A stretch of 64,000 nucleotides of DNA, from contig JANXAD010000004.1 in the NCBI GenBank assembly GCA_025062245.1, positions 1 to 64,000 of the forward strand, written 5' to 3'. Source of the stretch: Thermodesulfobacteriaceae bacterium. Its GTDB lineage: Bacteria; Desulfobacterota; Thermodesulfobacteria; Thermodesulfobacteriales; Thermodesulfobacteriaceae. Below, in pieces: positions 8,883-17,165 of the stretch. Below the pieces are notes generated by a model. It saw only the letters and a list, made by a program, of their open reading frames with translations, was not told where the DNA came from and did not search any database. Every line of letters begins with the position of its first letter. The first letter of the stretch is position 1. A program made the translations under genes and the position numbers.

Positions 8883-9461
8883 ATGAAAAATAGAGATTCT
8901 TGGTTTTTTTCTGAAAAATTTAGGAAGTATTTAGAGGGTAAACAGGAGTACCTTTTAAAAAGGTGGAAGGATATTTTTTGGGAAAGTTTTGGAGAGGAAG
9001 CTAAAAGATTTTTTGTTAGAGAAACAGACCGTTTTCAAAATCCTGTGGGTTACCGAGTAGAGGAATGTTTTAAGGGTATAATGGAGGTTTTGTTTGGGGA
9101 GTTTAGTTGGGAGAAGGCTCAAGAGCCCTTAAAAAGGCTTATGCAAATTAGAGCGGTTCAAGAACCTGTTCCTTCTAAAGCTTTAAATTTATTTTTACAA
9201 CTTAAGACCATCTTGAGAGAGGAAATAGGGAGAGAAATTATTGATAAATTTGGAATAGAAGAATTTTTACAGTTAGAGGATAGGATTAATATTTTGACTT
9301 TGAGGGCTTTTGATTATTTTATAAAGTTTAGAGAAACTTTATATGAGATTAAGTTTAATGAATATAGGAGAAATACTTTTCTTCTTTTAAAAAGAGCAGG
9401 TTTAGTTTATGATCCTATGGAAGGTATGGTTAAAAGTATTCCAGAAGAGGAAAATTATTAA
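8883..9461 (+). CDS. RsbRD_N-type protein at the head of the dsr operon
   Basis: A 192-residue, all-helical cytosolic protein. The N-terminal pattern (LLKRWKDIFWESFGEEAKRFFVRETDRFQNPVGYRV) followed by a helix with MQIRAVQEPVPSKAL resembles the RsbT co-antagonist RsbRD N-terminal domain, a globin-like sensor fold. Genes of this type sit directly before dsrM in many sulfate reducers, and the 21-base gap to dsrM here fits that. There is no kinase or STAS domain. A regulatory or assembly role for the Dsr complex is inferred from position only. Confidence 0.75.
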   Translation: MKNRDSWFFSEKFRKYLEGKQEYLLKRWKDIFWESFGEEAKRFFVRETDRFQNPVGYRVEECFKGIMEVLFGEFSWEKAQEPLKRLMQIRAVQEPVPSKALNLFLQLKTILREEIGREIIDKFGIEEFLQLEDRINILTLRAFDYFIKFRETLYEIKFNEYRRNTFLLLKRAGLVYDPMEGMVKSIPEEENY

Positions 9462-9482
9462 TAAATAGAGAGGGAGAGAGGT

Positions 9483-10544
9483 ATGGAAGCAGGAATAAGT
9501 TTAATTATAGTTATAGGTTTAATTATTATAGCCTATATAGGAACCTTACTGGGTCTTCAGGTTTTATTTGGAATTGTTATTCCCTATGTGGCCTTTTTGA
9601 TCTTAGTTTTAGGACTTATTTATAGAGTTATAAGTTGGGCTAAAGTTCCTCAACCTTTTAAAATTCCTACCACCTGTGGGCAACAAAAAAGTTTACCCTG
9701 GGTTAAACATAGTCGTCTTGAGGCTCCTTTTACTACTTGGGAAGTAGTTTTGAGAATGTTTTTTGAAATTTTCCTTTTTAGAAGTCTTTTTAGAAATTTA
9801 AGAGCAGACCTTGAGGGAAGAAGATTAATTTATGGTTCTGCTAAGTGGCTATGGTTAGGAGCTATTTTGTTTCATTTTTCTTTTTTTATAATTATGCTGA
9901 GGCACATAAGACTTTTTACTAATCCTGTTCCTGGTTTTATCGTAAGACTTGATTATATAGATAGTTTTTTCCACTTAGGAATCCCTCCTATTTATATTAC
10001 TGACCTTTTAATTTTAGCTGGCTTAATTTTTCTTCTTCTAAGAAGACTTATAGATCCTAAGGTAAATTATATTTCCTATGGTTCAGATTATTTTCCACTC
10101 TTTCTGATTTTAGGAATTGTTATAAGTGGTGTGTTAATGAGATATGCTATTAAAGTAGATGTATATGCGGTTAAGCAATTAACCTTAGGACTGGCAACCT
10201 TTACTCCCACTATTCCGAAAGCTCCTATTGGTAGTATTTTTTATATTCATCTTTTTTTAGTTTCAGTTTTAGCAGCCTATTTTCCTTTTAGCAAGTTAGT
10301 TCACATGATTGGAATCTTTTTTAGCCCAACCCGTAATATGGCTAATAATAATCGTGCTGTAAGACATGTTAATCCTTGGAATTATCCTGTAAAGCATTAT
10401 ACCTACTATGAATATCAGGAAAGATTTAGAGATAAAATGGAAAATGCAGGTATACCTATAGATGAGGAAGTGGAGCCAGAAAAAGAACATGAATGGTATA
10501 GTTTGTATGTTCCAGGTAAAGAACCACCTACCATAAAGAGTTAA
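9483..10544 (+). CDS. dsrM: DsrM, membrane cytochrome b subunit of the DsrMKJOP complex
   Basis: Integral-membrane diheme cytochrome b of the NarI type that exchanges electrons between menaquinol and DsrK. The 353 residues include an N-terminal hydrophobic helix pair (about 5-50) and further helices around 120-145, 175-195, 205-225 and 250-275. Potential heme-ligating histidines occur in these helices (LFHFSFFIIMLRHIR, FIHLFLVSV-type). AGAGAGG precedes the ATG. The position directly before dsrK and the DsrM-like C-terminal segment VRHVNPWNYPVKHYTYYEYQ support the assignment. The complex feeds electrons to DsrC/DsrAB for sulfite reduction. Confidence 0.93.
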   Translation: MEAGISLIIVIGLIIIAYIGTLLGLQVLFGIVIPYVAFLILVLGLIYRVISWAKVPQPFKIPTTCGQQKSLPWVKHSRLEAPFTTWEVVLRMFFEIFLFRSLFRNLRADLEGRRLIYGSAKWLWLGAILFHFSFFIIMLRHIRLFTNPVPGFIVRLDYIDSFFHLGIPPIYITDLLILAGLIFLLLRRLIDPKVNYISYGSDYFPLFLILGIVISGVLMRYAIKVDVYAVKQLTLGLATFTPTIPKAPIGSIFYIHLFLVSVLAAYFPFSKLVHMIGIFFSPTRNMANNNRAVRHVNPWNYPVKHYTYYEYQERFRDKMENAGIPIDEEVEPEKEHEWYSLYVPGKEPPTIKS

Positions 10545-10581
10545 TTATAACAAAAAAGAGGCTTAAGGGAGGTAAAAAGGT

Positions 10582-12204
10582 ATGAGTCTTCCTAAACCAG
10601 ATGCCTTGTTAAAGGATGTAGAGCTTCATAAAACTCCAGAAAGACACTGGATGGATATAGAACCTGAATTAAAAAGAGGATACTTCCTATCTATTATAGA
10701 TCCTAAGGTTTTAAAAGATTTAGACCTTCCCAGTTTGGGAACTTGGCAACCCTATGATGAAAAATGGCCCTTACCTGAAGATTGGAAGGAAAGGATAAAA
10801 AAAGAAATTTTAAGAAGAATGGAAACCTATAGATCTTTTAAGCTTTTTATGGAAATTTGTGTAAGATGTGGAGCATGTGCAGATAAATGTCACTTTTTCC
10901 TTGGGACAGGAGATCCTAAAAATATGCCTGTTTTGAGAGCTGAACTTATAAGATCTGTTATAAAAGGCGAATTTTCTATTTTTGGAAAACTTTTTGGAAG
11001 ATTTGCTGGAGCAAGGAAATTAACTGAAGAAGTAATAAAGGAGTGGTTTTATTATTTTTATCAGTGTACTGAGTGTAGAAGATGTTCTGTTTTTTGTCCT
11101 TACGGGATAGATACTGCGGAAGTAACTATGATAATGAGAGAAATTTTACTTAGTTTAGGAATTGCAACGGACTGGGGAATTAAGCCTGTACATAATTGTT
11201 ATTACATAGGTAATCATGTAGGAGTTCCGCCTCAATCTCTTAAAGAAAACTTAGAATTTTTAATATGGGATTTTGAAGAAATTGCAGGAATCCAAATTGA
11301 TTTAGAAAAATATCTTAATAGAAAGGGAGCTGAAATTTTATATGTGCCCATGTCTGGAGACTATTTTGCAGATCCAGGAATTTATACCATGTTAGGGATC
11401 CTGGTTTTATTTCATTATCTTGATTTGGATGTAACTATAAGTCCCTTTGCCTCTGAAGGTGGAAATTTTGGATTTTTCAATTCTTTTGAGATGGCTAAAA
11501 GACTTCATGCCAAAATATATGAAGAAGCTAAAAGACTTAAAGTTAAGTGGATACTTGGTGGAGAATGTGGTCACAAATGGAGAGTCTGGCATCAATTTCA
11601 TAATACCTGGTTTGGTCCTATTGATTTCTTAGAGGTTCCTAAATCTCCTATTACCGGAACGGTTTTTGAACATGCTAAGGATAATAAAATTGTTCATATT
11701 TGTGAATTTACAGCAGATTTAATTGCCCATGGGAAATTAAAATTAGATCCCTCAAGAAATGACCATTTAATAGTTACTTTTCATGATTCCTGTAATACCT
11801 CAAGAGCTATGGGATTTTTTGAGGAGCCAAGATTTATATTAAAACATGTGTGTAATAATTTCGTTGAAATGCCAGAAAATACTATTAGAGAAAAGACTTT
11901 TTGTTGTGGTTCTGGGTCTGGTCTTAACGCCGGTGAGAATATGGAAATAAGAATGAGAGGAGGTTTTCCGAGAGCTAACGCGGTAGAATATGTGCATAAA
12001 GAGTATGGAGTGAATCAAATAGCTTGCATTTGTGCTATTGATAGAGCAACCCTAAGTTCCCTTATGGAATATTGGGTTCCTGAAGTTGCAGTAAGTGGAG
12101 TTCACGAACTGGTTGCTAATGCTTTGGTCCTTGAAGGAGAGAAATCAAGAGATGTGGATTTAAGAAGAAGACCACTAAAACATCCTGTGAAAGGTGTGGA
12201 TTAA
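10582..12204 (+). CDS. dsrK: DsrK, HdrD-like iron-sulfur subunit
   Basis: Catalytic subunit on the cytoplasmic face, thought to reduce the DsrC trisulfide. Two [4Fe-4S] motifs are visible: CVRCGACADKC from residue 93 and CTECRRCSVFCP from residue 162. Two CCG-type Cys-rich segments follow: the region ending GGECGHKW and FHDSCNTSRAMGFFEEPRF, then CCGSGSGLNAG near residue 441. These resemble HdrB/HdrD modules that bind the special catalytic [4Fe-4S] cluster. The 540-residue length is normal. AAGGGAGG precedes the ATG. It lies between dsrM and dsrJ, as in all complete dsrMKJOP loci. Confidence 0.95.
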   Translation: MSLPKPDALLKDVELHKTPERHWMDIEPELKRGYFLSIIDPKVLKDLDLPSLGTWQPYDEKWPLPEDWKERIKKEILRRMETYRSFKLFMEICVRCGACADKCHFFLGTGDPKNMPVLRAELIRSVIKGEFSIFGKLFGRFAGARKLTEEVIKEWFYYFYQCTECRRCSVFCPYGIDTAEVTMIMREILLSLGIATDWGIKPVHNCYYIGNHVGVPPQSLKENLEFLIWDFEEIAGIQIDLEKYLNRKGAEILYVPMSGDYFADPGIYTMLGILVLFHYLDLDVTISPFASEGGNFGFFNSFEMAKRLHAKIYEEAKRLKVKWILGGECGHKWRVWHQFHNTWFGPIDFLEVPKSPITGTVFEHAKDNKIVHICEFTADLIAHGKLKLDPSRNDHLIVTFHDSCNTSRAMGFFEEPRFILKHVCNNFVEMPENTIREKTFCCGSGSGLNAGENMEIRMRGGFPRANAVEYVHKEYGVNQIACICAIDRATLSSLMEYWVPEVAVSGVHELVANALVLEGEKSRDVDLRRRPLKHPVKGVD

Positions 12205-12229
12205 TTTGCAAAAGGAGGAGGGCTAAGTT

Positions 12230-12616
12230 ATGTATAATGCAGATAAGGTAATTCCAGGGATAATCATCTTAATTCTCTTTTTTACCCTTCCTATTTGGTT
12301 AAATGTTGGAAGGTTAGAAGCTGTTCCTGAGGTTGAACTTCCTAAGGAGGAAAAGAAATGTGTGGAATCTAAGGAGTTTATGAGAAGAGAACATATGAAG
12401 CTTTTAGATGATTGGAGAATTAAGGTTTTACGTGAAAATCAACATGTTTATTTATCAGGGGAGGGTAAAAATTTTAAAATAAGTTTACAAAATACTTGTA
12501 TGAAGTGTCATGAAAACAAAGAAAAATTTTGTGATAAGTGTCATAATTTTGTAGTAACCCACCCAGATTGTTGGACATGTCATATCGCACCGGAGGTGGC
12601 CAAAAAATGGAAATAA
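12230..12616 (+). CDS. dsrJ: DsrJ, triheme periplasmic cytochrome c
   Basis: A 128-residue protein with an uncleaved N-terminal membrane anchor (about 8-26) and three CxxCH heme sites close together near the C-terminus: CMKCH, CDKCH and CWTCH. The upstream segment KCVESKEFMRREHMKLLDDW matches the DsrJ region whose Cys ligates one heme in characterised homologues (His/Cys coordination). GGAGGAGGG precedes the start. The 3' end overlaps the dsrO start by 10 bases. Confidence 0.94.
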   Translation: MYNADKVIPGIIILILFFTLPIWLNVGRLEAVPEVELPKEEKKCVESKEFMRREHMKLLDDWRIKVLRENQHVYLSGEGKNFKISLQNTCMKCHENKEKFCDKCHNFVVTHPDCWTCHIAPEVAKKWK

Positions 12617-13386
12617 AAAGAAGGGACTTTTTAAAAATTTTAGGTTTGGGTTTAGTTGGTAGTATTACTTCTGCTAATTTCCTTTTTAGAAGGGAGGTTA
12701 AGGCTCAGAGTTATATAGCTCCACCGGAGGCTTTAAAAGCTAAAAGATGGGGAATGGTCATTGATATTAAAAAGTGTGTTAATGCTCAACCAGATTGTAA
12801 ATTAAAGTGTGTAGAGGTTTGTCATAAATTACATAATGTTCCTTCTATTCCAGACAAGAAGAAAGAAATTAAGTGGATTTGGGAGGACGAATATGAACAT
12901 GTTTTTCCTGAACAACCTAATGAATTTGTAGCTAAAATTTATGCCCACAAACCTTTTATACTTCTATGTAACCAGTGCGCCAATCCTCCTTGTGTAAGAG
13001 TTTGTCCTACTCAAGCTACCTTTAAAAGAGAAGACGGTATTGTTATGATGGATTATCATAGATGTATAGGTTGTCGTTTTTGCATGGCAGCTTGTCCTTT
13101 TGGAGCCAGAAGCTTTAACTGGGTTGATCCGCGTCCTTACCTTGCTAAGGTAAATCCAGAGTATCCTACCAGAACTAAGGGAGTGGTAGAGAAATGTACC
13201 TTTTGTTATGAAAGGTTAGCAGTAGGAAAAATTCCAGCCTGTGTGGAGTCCTGTCCAGATAAAGCTTTAATCTTTGGGGATTTAGAGGATGAACATTCTG
13301 AAATTAGTAAAATTTTGAAAGAGAGATTTTCTATAAGAAGAAAGGCCGAACTTGGAACAGATCCTTCTGTTTTTTACTTAATCTAA
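12607..13386 (+). CDS. dsrO: DsrO, Tat-exported iron-sulfur subunit
   Basis: Periplasmic ferredoxin-like subunit of DsrMKJOP. The N-terminus MEIKRRDFLKILGLGLVGSI is a Tat signal (RRxFLK followed by a hydrophobic stretch). Several Cys clusters follow, including CNQCANPPCVRVCPTQAT and CIGCRFCMAACPFGAR, then CTFCYERLAVGKIPACVESCP, as in NrfC/PsrB-type proteins with several [4Fe-4S] clusters. The ATG at 12607 is chosen over an in-frame ATG at 12568 because the Tat motif then sits at the N-terminus and GGAGG lies about nine bases before it. It is followed 24 bases later by dsrP. Confidence 0.95.
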   Translation: MEIKRRDFLKILGLGLVGSITSANFLFRREVKAQSYIAPPEALKAKRWGMVIDIKKCVNAQPDCKLKCVEVCHKLHNVPSIPDKKKEIKWIWEDEYEHVFPEQPNEFVAKIYAHKPFILLCNQCANPPCVRVCPTQATFKREDGIVMMDYHRCIGCRFCMAACPFGARSFNWVDPRPYLAKVNPEYPTRTKGVVEKCTFCYERLAVGKIPACVESCPDKALIFGDLEDEHSEISKILKERFSIRRKAELGTDPSVFYLI

Positions 13387-13410
13387 AAAAGTTAAAGGAG
13401 AGGTGCAAAG

Positions 13411-14592
13411 ATGATTGAAAAGGCTCTAAGAGGGAGTGCCAAATATTGGCTCTGGGTGTGTTTTCTTCTATCCTGGGTGTTAATAGGATTTATCTGTTAT
13501 CTTTATCAGTTAAAAGTAGGATTAGGTATTACTGGAATGAGTAGAGATGTATCTTGGGGTTTTTACATTGCTAATTTCACCTTTTTAGTTGGAGTGGCAG
13601 CTTCTGCAGTAATGGTAGTTCTTCCCTATTACTGGCATAATTATAAAGAATTCGGGAAAATTACCATTTTGGGAGAATTTTTAGCTGTAGCTTCAGTTGC
13701 TATGTGTGTTCTTTTTATTTTGGTAGATCTTGGTCAACCTATGAGAGTTTTTAATGTTTTAAGATATCCCACTCTCAATTCAATTATGTTTTATGATGTG
13801 GTTGTTTTAAACGGATATTTATTACTAAATTTACTTTGTGGTTGGACAGTTCTTCATGCTGAATATAAAGGAACTAAATATCCCTCTTGGCTTAAACCCT
13901 TTATTTATTTAGCCATAGTTTGGGCTCCCAGCATTCATATTGTAACTGCCTTTCTTTATCAAGGGTTACCTGGACGTCATTTTTGGTTAACAGCTATTAT
14001 GGCTCCTAGATTCTTAGCTTCCGCTTTTTCTTCTGGTCCTGCTTTAATTATCATTTTAGCCCTCTTACTTAAGAAGGTAGCCAATTTTGATGCAGGAAAA
14101 AAAGCTATAGAGACCCTTTCTAAAATAGTTACTTATGCCTTTATAGTTAATGTTCTCTTTTTCCTTTTTGAGGTCTTTACAGCTTTTTATAGTGGAATTC
14201 CTGGACATAAAGCCCCTATTCAGTATCTCTTTGCAGGACTTCACGGGCATGCTGAATGGGTTCCTACCATGTGGCTTTCCTATATTTTAGCAGCTATAGC
14301 CATTATTCTTTTAGTTGTGCCCTCTACTCGTAAAAATGAAACTACCTTAGCTATCGCTTGTATAGCAGTTTTTCTTTCCTGTTGGATTGATAAGGGTATT
14401 GGGTTAATTACCGGAGGATATACTCCTACACCCTTTGAGACCATTACTCCTTATAGACCAACTTTGCCTGAAATAGGAATCACTTTAGGTGTTTGGGCAG
14501 TGGGATTTTTAATTTTGACCATCCTTTATAAAATAGCTTTAGGTGTCAAAGAGTCCCATGAGTTAGTGGTTAAGATGAAAGAAGAAGTTTAA
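13411..14592 (+). CDS. dsrP: DsrP, NrfD-type integral membrane subunit
   Basis: A 393-residue polytopic protein of the NrfD/PsrC family with about ten hydrophobic helices. It is expected to oxidise menaquinol on the periplasmic side and to pass electrons to DsrO and DsrJ. Typical elements are the first helix (YWLWVCFLLSWVLIGFICYL), GMSRDVSWGFYIANFTFLVG and DLGQPMRVFNVLRYPT. AGGAGAGG precedes the ATG. Together with dsrM, K, J and O it completes the five-gene complex. Confidence 0.95.
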   Translation: MIEKALRGSAKYWLWVCFLLSWVLIGFICYLYQLKVGLGITGMSRDVSWGFYIANFTFLVGVAASAVMVVLPYYWHNYKEFGKITILGEFLAVASVAMCVLFILVDLGQPMRVFNVLRYPTLNSIMFYDVVVLNGYLLLNLLCGWTVLHAEYKGTKYPSWLKPFIYLAIVWAPSIHIVTAFLYQGLPGRHFWLTAIMAPRFLASAFSSGPALIIILALLLKKVANFDAGKKAIETLSKIVTYAFIVNVLFFLFEVFTAFYSGIPGHKAPIQYLFAGLHGHAEWVPTMWLSYILAAIAIILLVVPSTRKNETTLAIACIAVFLSCWIDKGIGLITGGYTPTPFETITPYRPTLPEIGITLGVWAVGFLILTILYKIALGVKESHELVVKMKEEV

Positions 14593-14600
14593 TTTTTGTT

Positions 14601-15986
14601 ATGTCTTTTAGTTATTATATTCCTCGTGTTCTTGTTTCTTCCCATAAGGGAGGTGCGGGAAAAACTCTTTTTACTTTAGGATTAGTTTCAGCCTTTAAAA
14701 ATAAAGGCTTTAAGGTTTCGGTCTTTAAAAAGGGTCCTGATTATATAGATGCTGGTTGGTTGAGTAAAATTTCTGGAACTCCCTGTAGAAATTTAGATCT
14801 CTTTCTTTTTGATACTAAAACTAATCTTTACTCTTTTTACTTAGGTTCTAAGGATTCAGATTTAGCTATCCTTGAAGGAAACAGAGGTCTTTTTGACGGT
14901 TTAGATTTAGAGGGAAGTTGTAGTACTTCTAAATTAGCTAAGATTTTGAAAACTCCTATTATATTAGTTTTAGATTGTACTAAGGTTACCAGAAGTTTAG
15001 CAGCTTTAGTTAAAGGGTTTATCTCTTTTGAAGAGGGAGTTGAAATTAGAGGGGTGGTTTTAAATCAAATTGCTCGTGTTAGACATGAAAATATTGTTAG
15101 AAGTGCTATAGAATATTATACGGATGTAAAGGTTTTAGGAGTCTTACCTAAACTAAGGAAAGTTCCTTTAGAGAGACACTTAGGTTTGATTACCTCTTTG
15201 GAGTATGATGAAAGTTTATTTTTAGAAGAACTTAGAGAGGCTATTTTGAATAATGTAGATTTAGATAGGATATTTAAAATAGCTCGAGATGTTTCTCCTA
15301 TTTTTATAGATAACCTTGAAGAAAGGAATAATAGAAAGTTTTCTGGAGTTAAAATAGGGGTTTTTAAGGATGAAGCTTTTCAATTTTATTATCCTGAAAA
15401 CTTAGATAGTTTAATAAGCTTAGGGGCAGAAATAAAATATATCAATGCTTGTCAAGATAAAGGACTTCCTTCAGATATAAGTGGACTATACTTAGGAGGA
15501 GGGTTTCCTGAAGTTAAAGCAGAATCTTTATCAGAAAATATCACCCTTTTAAAGGAAGTTAGAAAAGCTATTTTAGAGGGTATGCCTGTTTATGCAGAAT
15601 GTGGAGGATTAATGTACTTAGGAGAAAAAATTATTTGGAAAAATAAGAGTTATCCGATGGTAGGAGTTTTACCCTTTAGTTTTAAGGTGGAAAAAAAACC
15701 TCAAGGACATGGCTATGTAGTGGCTAAGGTGAAAAAGGAAAATCCCTATTTTGAAGTAGGAAGCCTGATAAAAGGTCATGAATTTCATTATTCTAAACCG
15801 GTAAACGTAAAAGAGAATAAAGACATAAAGTTTATATTTGAAATAGAAAGGGGTTATGGATTTGACGGAAGGTTTGACGGAGTATTTTATAAAAATCTAT
15901 TAGCCAGTTATACCCATATTCACATTTTTAGTGTAAAATGTTGGGTTGAAAAATTTTTGGAAAGGGCTAAACTTTTTAAAATTTAA
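14601..15986 (+). CDS. dsrN: Cobyrinate a,c-diamide synthase family amidotransferase (DsrN/CbiA)
   Basis: A 461-residue ATP- and glutamine-dependent amidotransferase. The N-terminal dethiobiotin-synthetase-like domain has the P-loop SSHKGGAGKTLFTLG followed by KKGPDYIDAGWL; the C-terminal glutaminase domain has YLGGGFPE and the nucleophile Cys in YAECGGLMYLG, with a late GHEFHYS His. It starts eight bases after dsrP. CbiA homologues next to dsr genes are called DsrN and are proposed to amidate siroheme for DsrAB; a role in cobalamin synthesis (needed by the B12-type reductase in this window) is the alternative. The position favours DsrN. The start has only a weak ribosome site. Confidence 0.85.
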   Translation: MSFSYYIPRVLVSSHKGGAGKTLFTLGLVSAFKNKGFKVSVFKKGPDYIDAGWLSKISGTPCRNLDLFLFDTKTNLYSFYLGSKDSDLAILEGNRGLFDGLDLEGSCSTSKLAKILKTPIILVLDCTKVTRSLAALVKGFISFEEGVEIRGVVLNQIARVRHENIVRSAIEYYTDVKVLGVLPKLRKVPLERHLGLITSLEYDESLFLEELREAILNNVDLDRIFKIARDVSPIFIDNLEERNNRKFSGVKIGVFKDEAFQFYYPENLDSLISLGAEIKYINACQDKGLPSDISGLYLGGGFPEVKAESLSENITLLKEVRKAILEGMPVYAECGGLMYLGEKIIWKNKSYPMVGVLPFSFKVEKKPQGHGYVVAKVKKENPYFEVGSLIKGHEFHYSKPVNVKENKDIKFIFEIERGYGFDGRFDGVFYKNLLASYTHIHIFSVKCWVEKFLERAKLFKI

Positions 15987-16006
15987 AAATAAAAAGGAGG
16001 TGCGAG

Positions 16007-16198
16007 ATGGCAGCAGAAATTACTATTAATTATGACACCTGTGATGCTTGTGGAACTTGTGTAGAATCCTGTCCTGCTCAGGTTTATGACAAAGGAGATG
16101 ATGATAAACCTGTGGTAGCAAGACTGGAAGATTGTTTAATCTGTATGACCTGTGTGGAAGTTTGTCCTACCGGTTCTATTACCGTAAAAGAGGTGTAA
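16007..16198 (+). CDS. 2[4Fe-4S] ferredoxin
   Basis: A 63-residue ferredoxin with two cluster motifs: CDACGTCVESCP and CLICMTCVEVCP. It is rich in acidic residues (KGDDDKP), as expected of a soluble cytosolic electron carrier. AAAGGAGG lies before the ATG. It is the last gene of the dsr block, directly before a terminator, so it probably supplies or removes electrons for the Dsr or siroheme-linked reactions; the partner is unknown. Confidence 0.92.
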   Translation: MAAEITINYDTCDACGTCVESCPAQVYDKGDDDKPVVARLEDCLICMTCVEVCPTGSITVKEV

Positions 16199-16210
16199 GC
16201 AGGAAAGATC

Positions 16211-16236
16211 AAGGGGGATTTTTCCCCCTTTCTAAT
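16211..16236 (+). terminator. Rho-independent terminator closing the dsr operon
   Basis: AAGGGGGA (16211-16218), a TTTT loop and TCCCCCTT (16223-16230) form a perfect 8-bp stem followed by a short T-rich tail. It stands out strongly in AT-rich DNA and lies 13 bases after the ferredoxin stop. Confidence 0.9.
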
Positions 16237-16246
16237 TTTCAATTAA

Positions 16247-17164
16247 ATGTATCTTAGTAGAAAAATTGTAAATGACGGTTATGAATATTTTTTAGCTCAA
16301 TCCTATTTTGAAGCTCCCTATTGGCGTTCCAAAATAATCTATCCCTTAGGGAAATTTCCTGAACAATTTATTGAATATTATAGTGAAGTAGCCTTTTATA
16401 TCCCTTTAGAAGATGTTTTAAGAGAAAGAGGTATAGAGACCAATCAAGATGAATTAGAAGAAATTTTTTTTCGTTTTTTATCTTATGAAGCTAAGGTTTG
16501 TTTAAGGTCTCCTCTTAATCGTAAAAGAAGAAAAATAACCAAAATTGATAAAAATAATCTTAGAATTAAGGAATTACATTCCTTTGATATTATCAGGTTT
16601 TTAGTTTTAAAATTAGGGATTTCTAATCCTCAAAATTTTTTAGAAGTAGCTTTTCCTTTTTTAATTTATCTTCAGAATAAGTCTCGAGATGAGATAGAAA
16701 ATTTTTTGTGGGATATGGAGGATGAGTTAACTTACCGTGAAAAATTAAGATATATTTTTAATATTTTTAACTTAGGTTTTTCAGGGGCTTTAGAAGAAAG
16801 GGACCAAAAATTTTTAGAAGAAGTTTGTAAGATATCAGAGGATGAAAAGTATAGAATGGGGCTTTCTAAGGAAGAAGTTTTAAGTAAATACTTGTCAAGG
16901 TATATATGGTTTTATTTTGATGTTTTTAAATATAGAGAGAGACCAAAAATTTATAATCTTTTGGAGAGAGAACTTTATAAGGAATTAGCTAAAACTTTAG
17001 AAACTTCCTTAGAAAATCTGATAAACCTTTCTAAAAGAGAAGTTATAACTCTTTTTAGAAAAAAGGCCCAAAAATTACATCCTGATAAGGGAGGAAGTCA
17101 CGAAGAATTTATAAAACTTAGAAATTTATTAGAGAAATATTTAAAGGTTAGATTTGGTTCTTAA
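16247..17164 (+). CDS. J-domain protein of unknown role (J domain at the C-terminus)
   Basis: A 305-residue protein. The last ~45 residues form a DnaJ-like domain: a helix with KREVITLFRKKAQKLHPDKG and the HPD triad at residues 278-280, followed by GGSHEEFIKLRNLLEKYL. The first ~230 residues are rich in aromatic and charged residues (for instance LAQSYFEAPYWRSKIIYPLG) and I do not recognise them. The C-terminal J domain suggests that it directs DnaK to a client bound by the N-terminal part. It follows the dsr terminator and converges on the ArsA-like gene one base away. No clear promoter or ribosome site was seen. Confidence 0.75.
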   Translation: MYLSRKIVNDGYEYFLAQSYFEAPYWRSKIIYPLGKFPEQFIEYYSEVAFYIPLEDVLRERGIETNQDELEEIFFRFLSYEAKVCLRSPLNRKRRKITKIDKNNLRIKELHSFDIIRFLVLKLGISNPQNFLEVAFPFLIYLQNKSRDEIENFLWDMEDELTYREKLRYIFNIFNLGFSGALEERDQKFLEEVCKISEDEKYRMGLSKEEVLSKYLSRYIWFYFDVFKYRERPKIYNLLERELYKELAKTLETSLENLINLSKREVITLFRKKAQKLHPDKGGSHEEFIKLRNLLEKYLKVRFGS

Positions 17165-17165
17165 T

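Noticed and set aside
12568-12606. Longer dsrO start at an upstream ATG
   Set aside because: It would place 13 residues before the Tat motif and lies deep in dsrJ; the ATG at 12607 has a good ribosome site.
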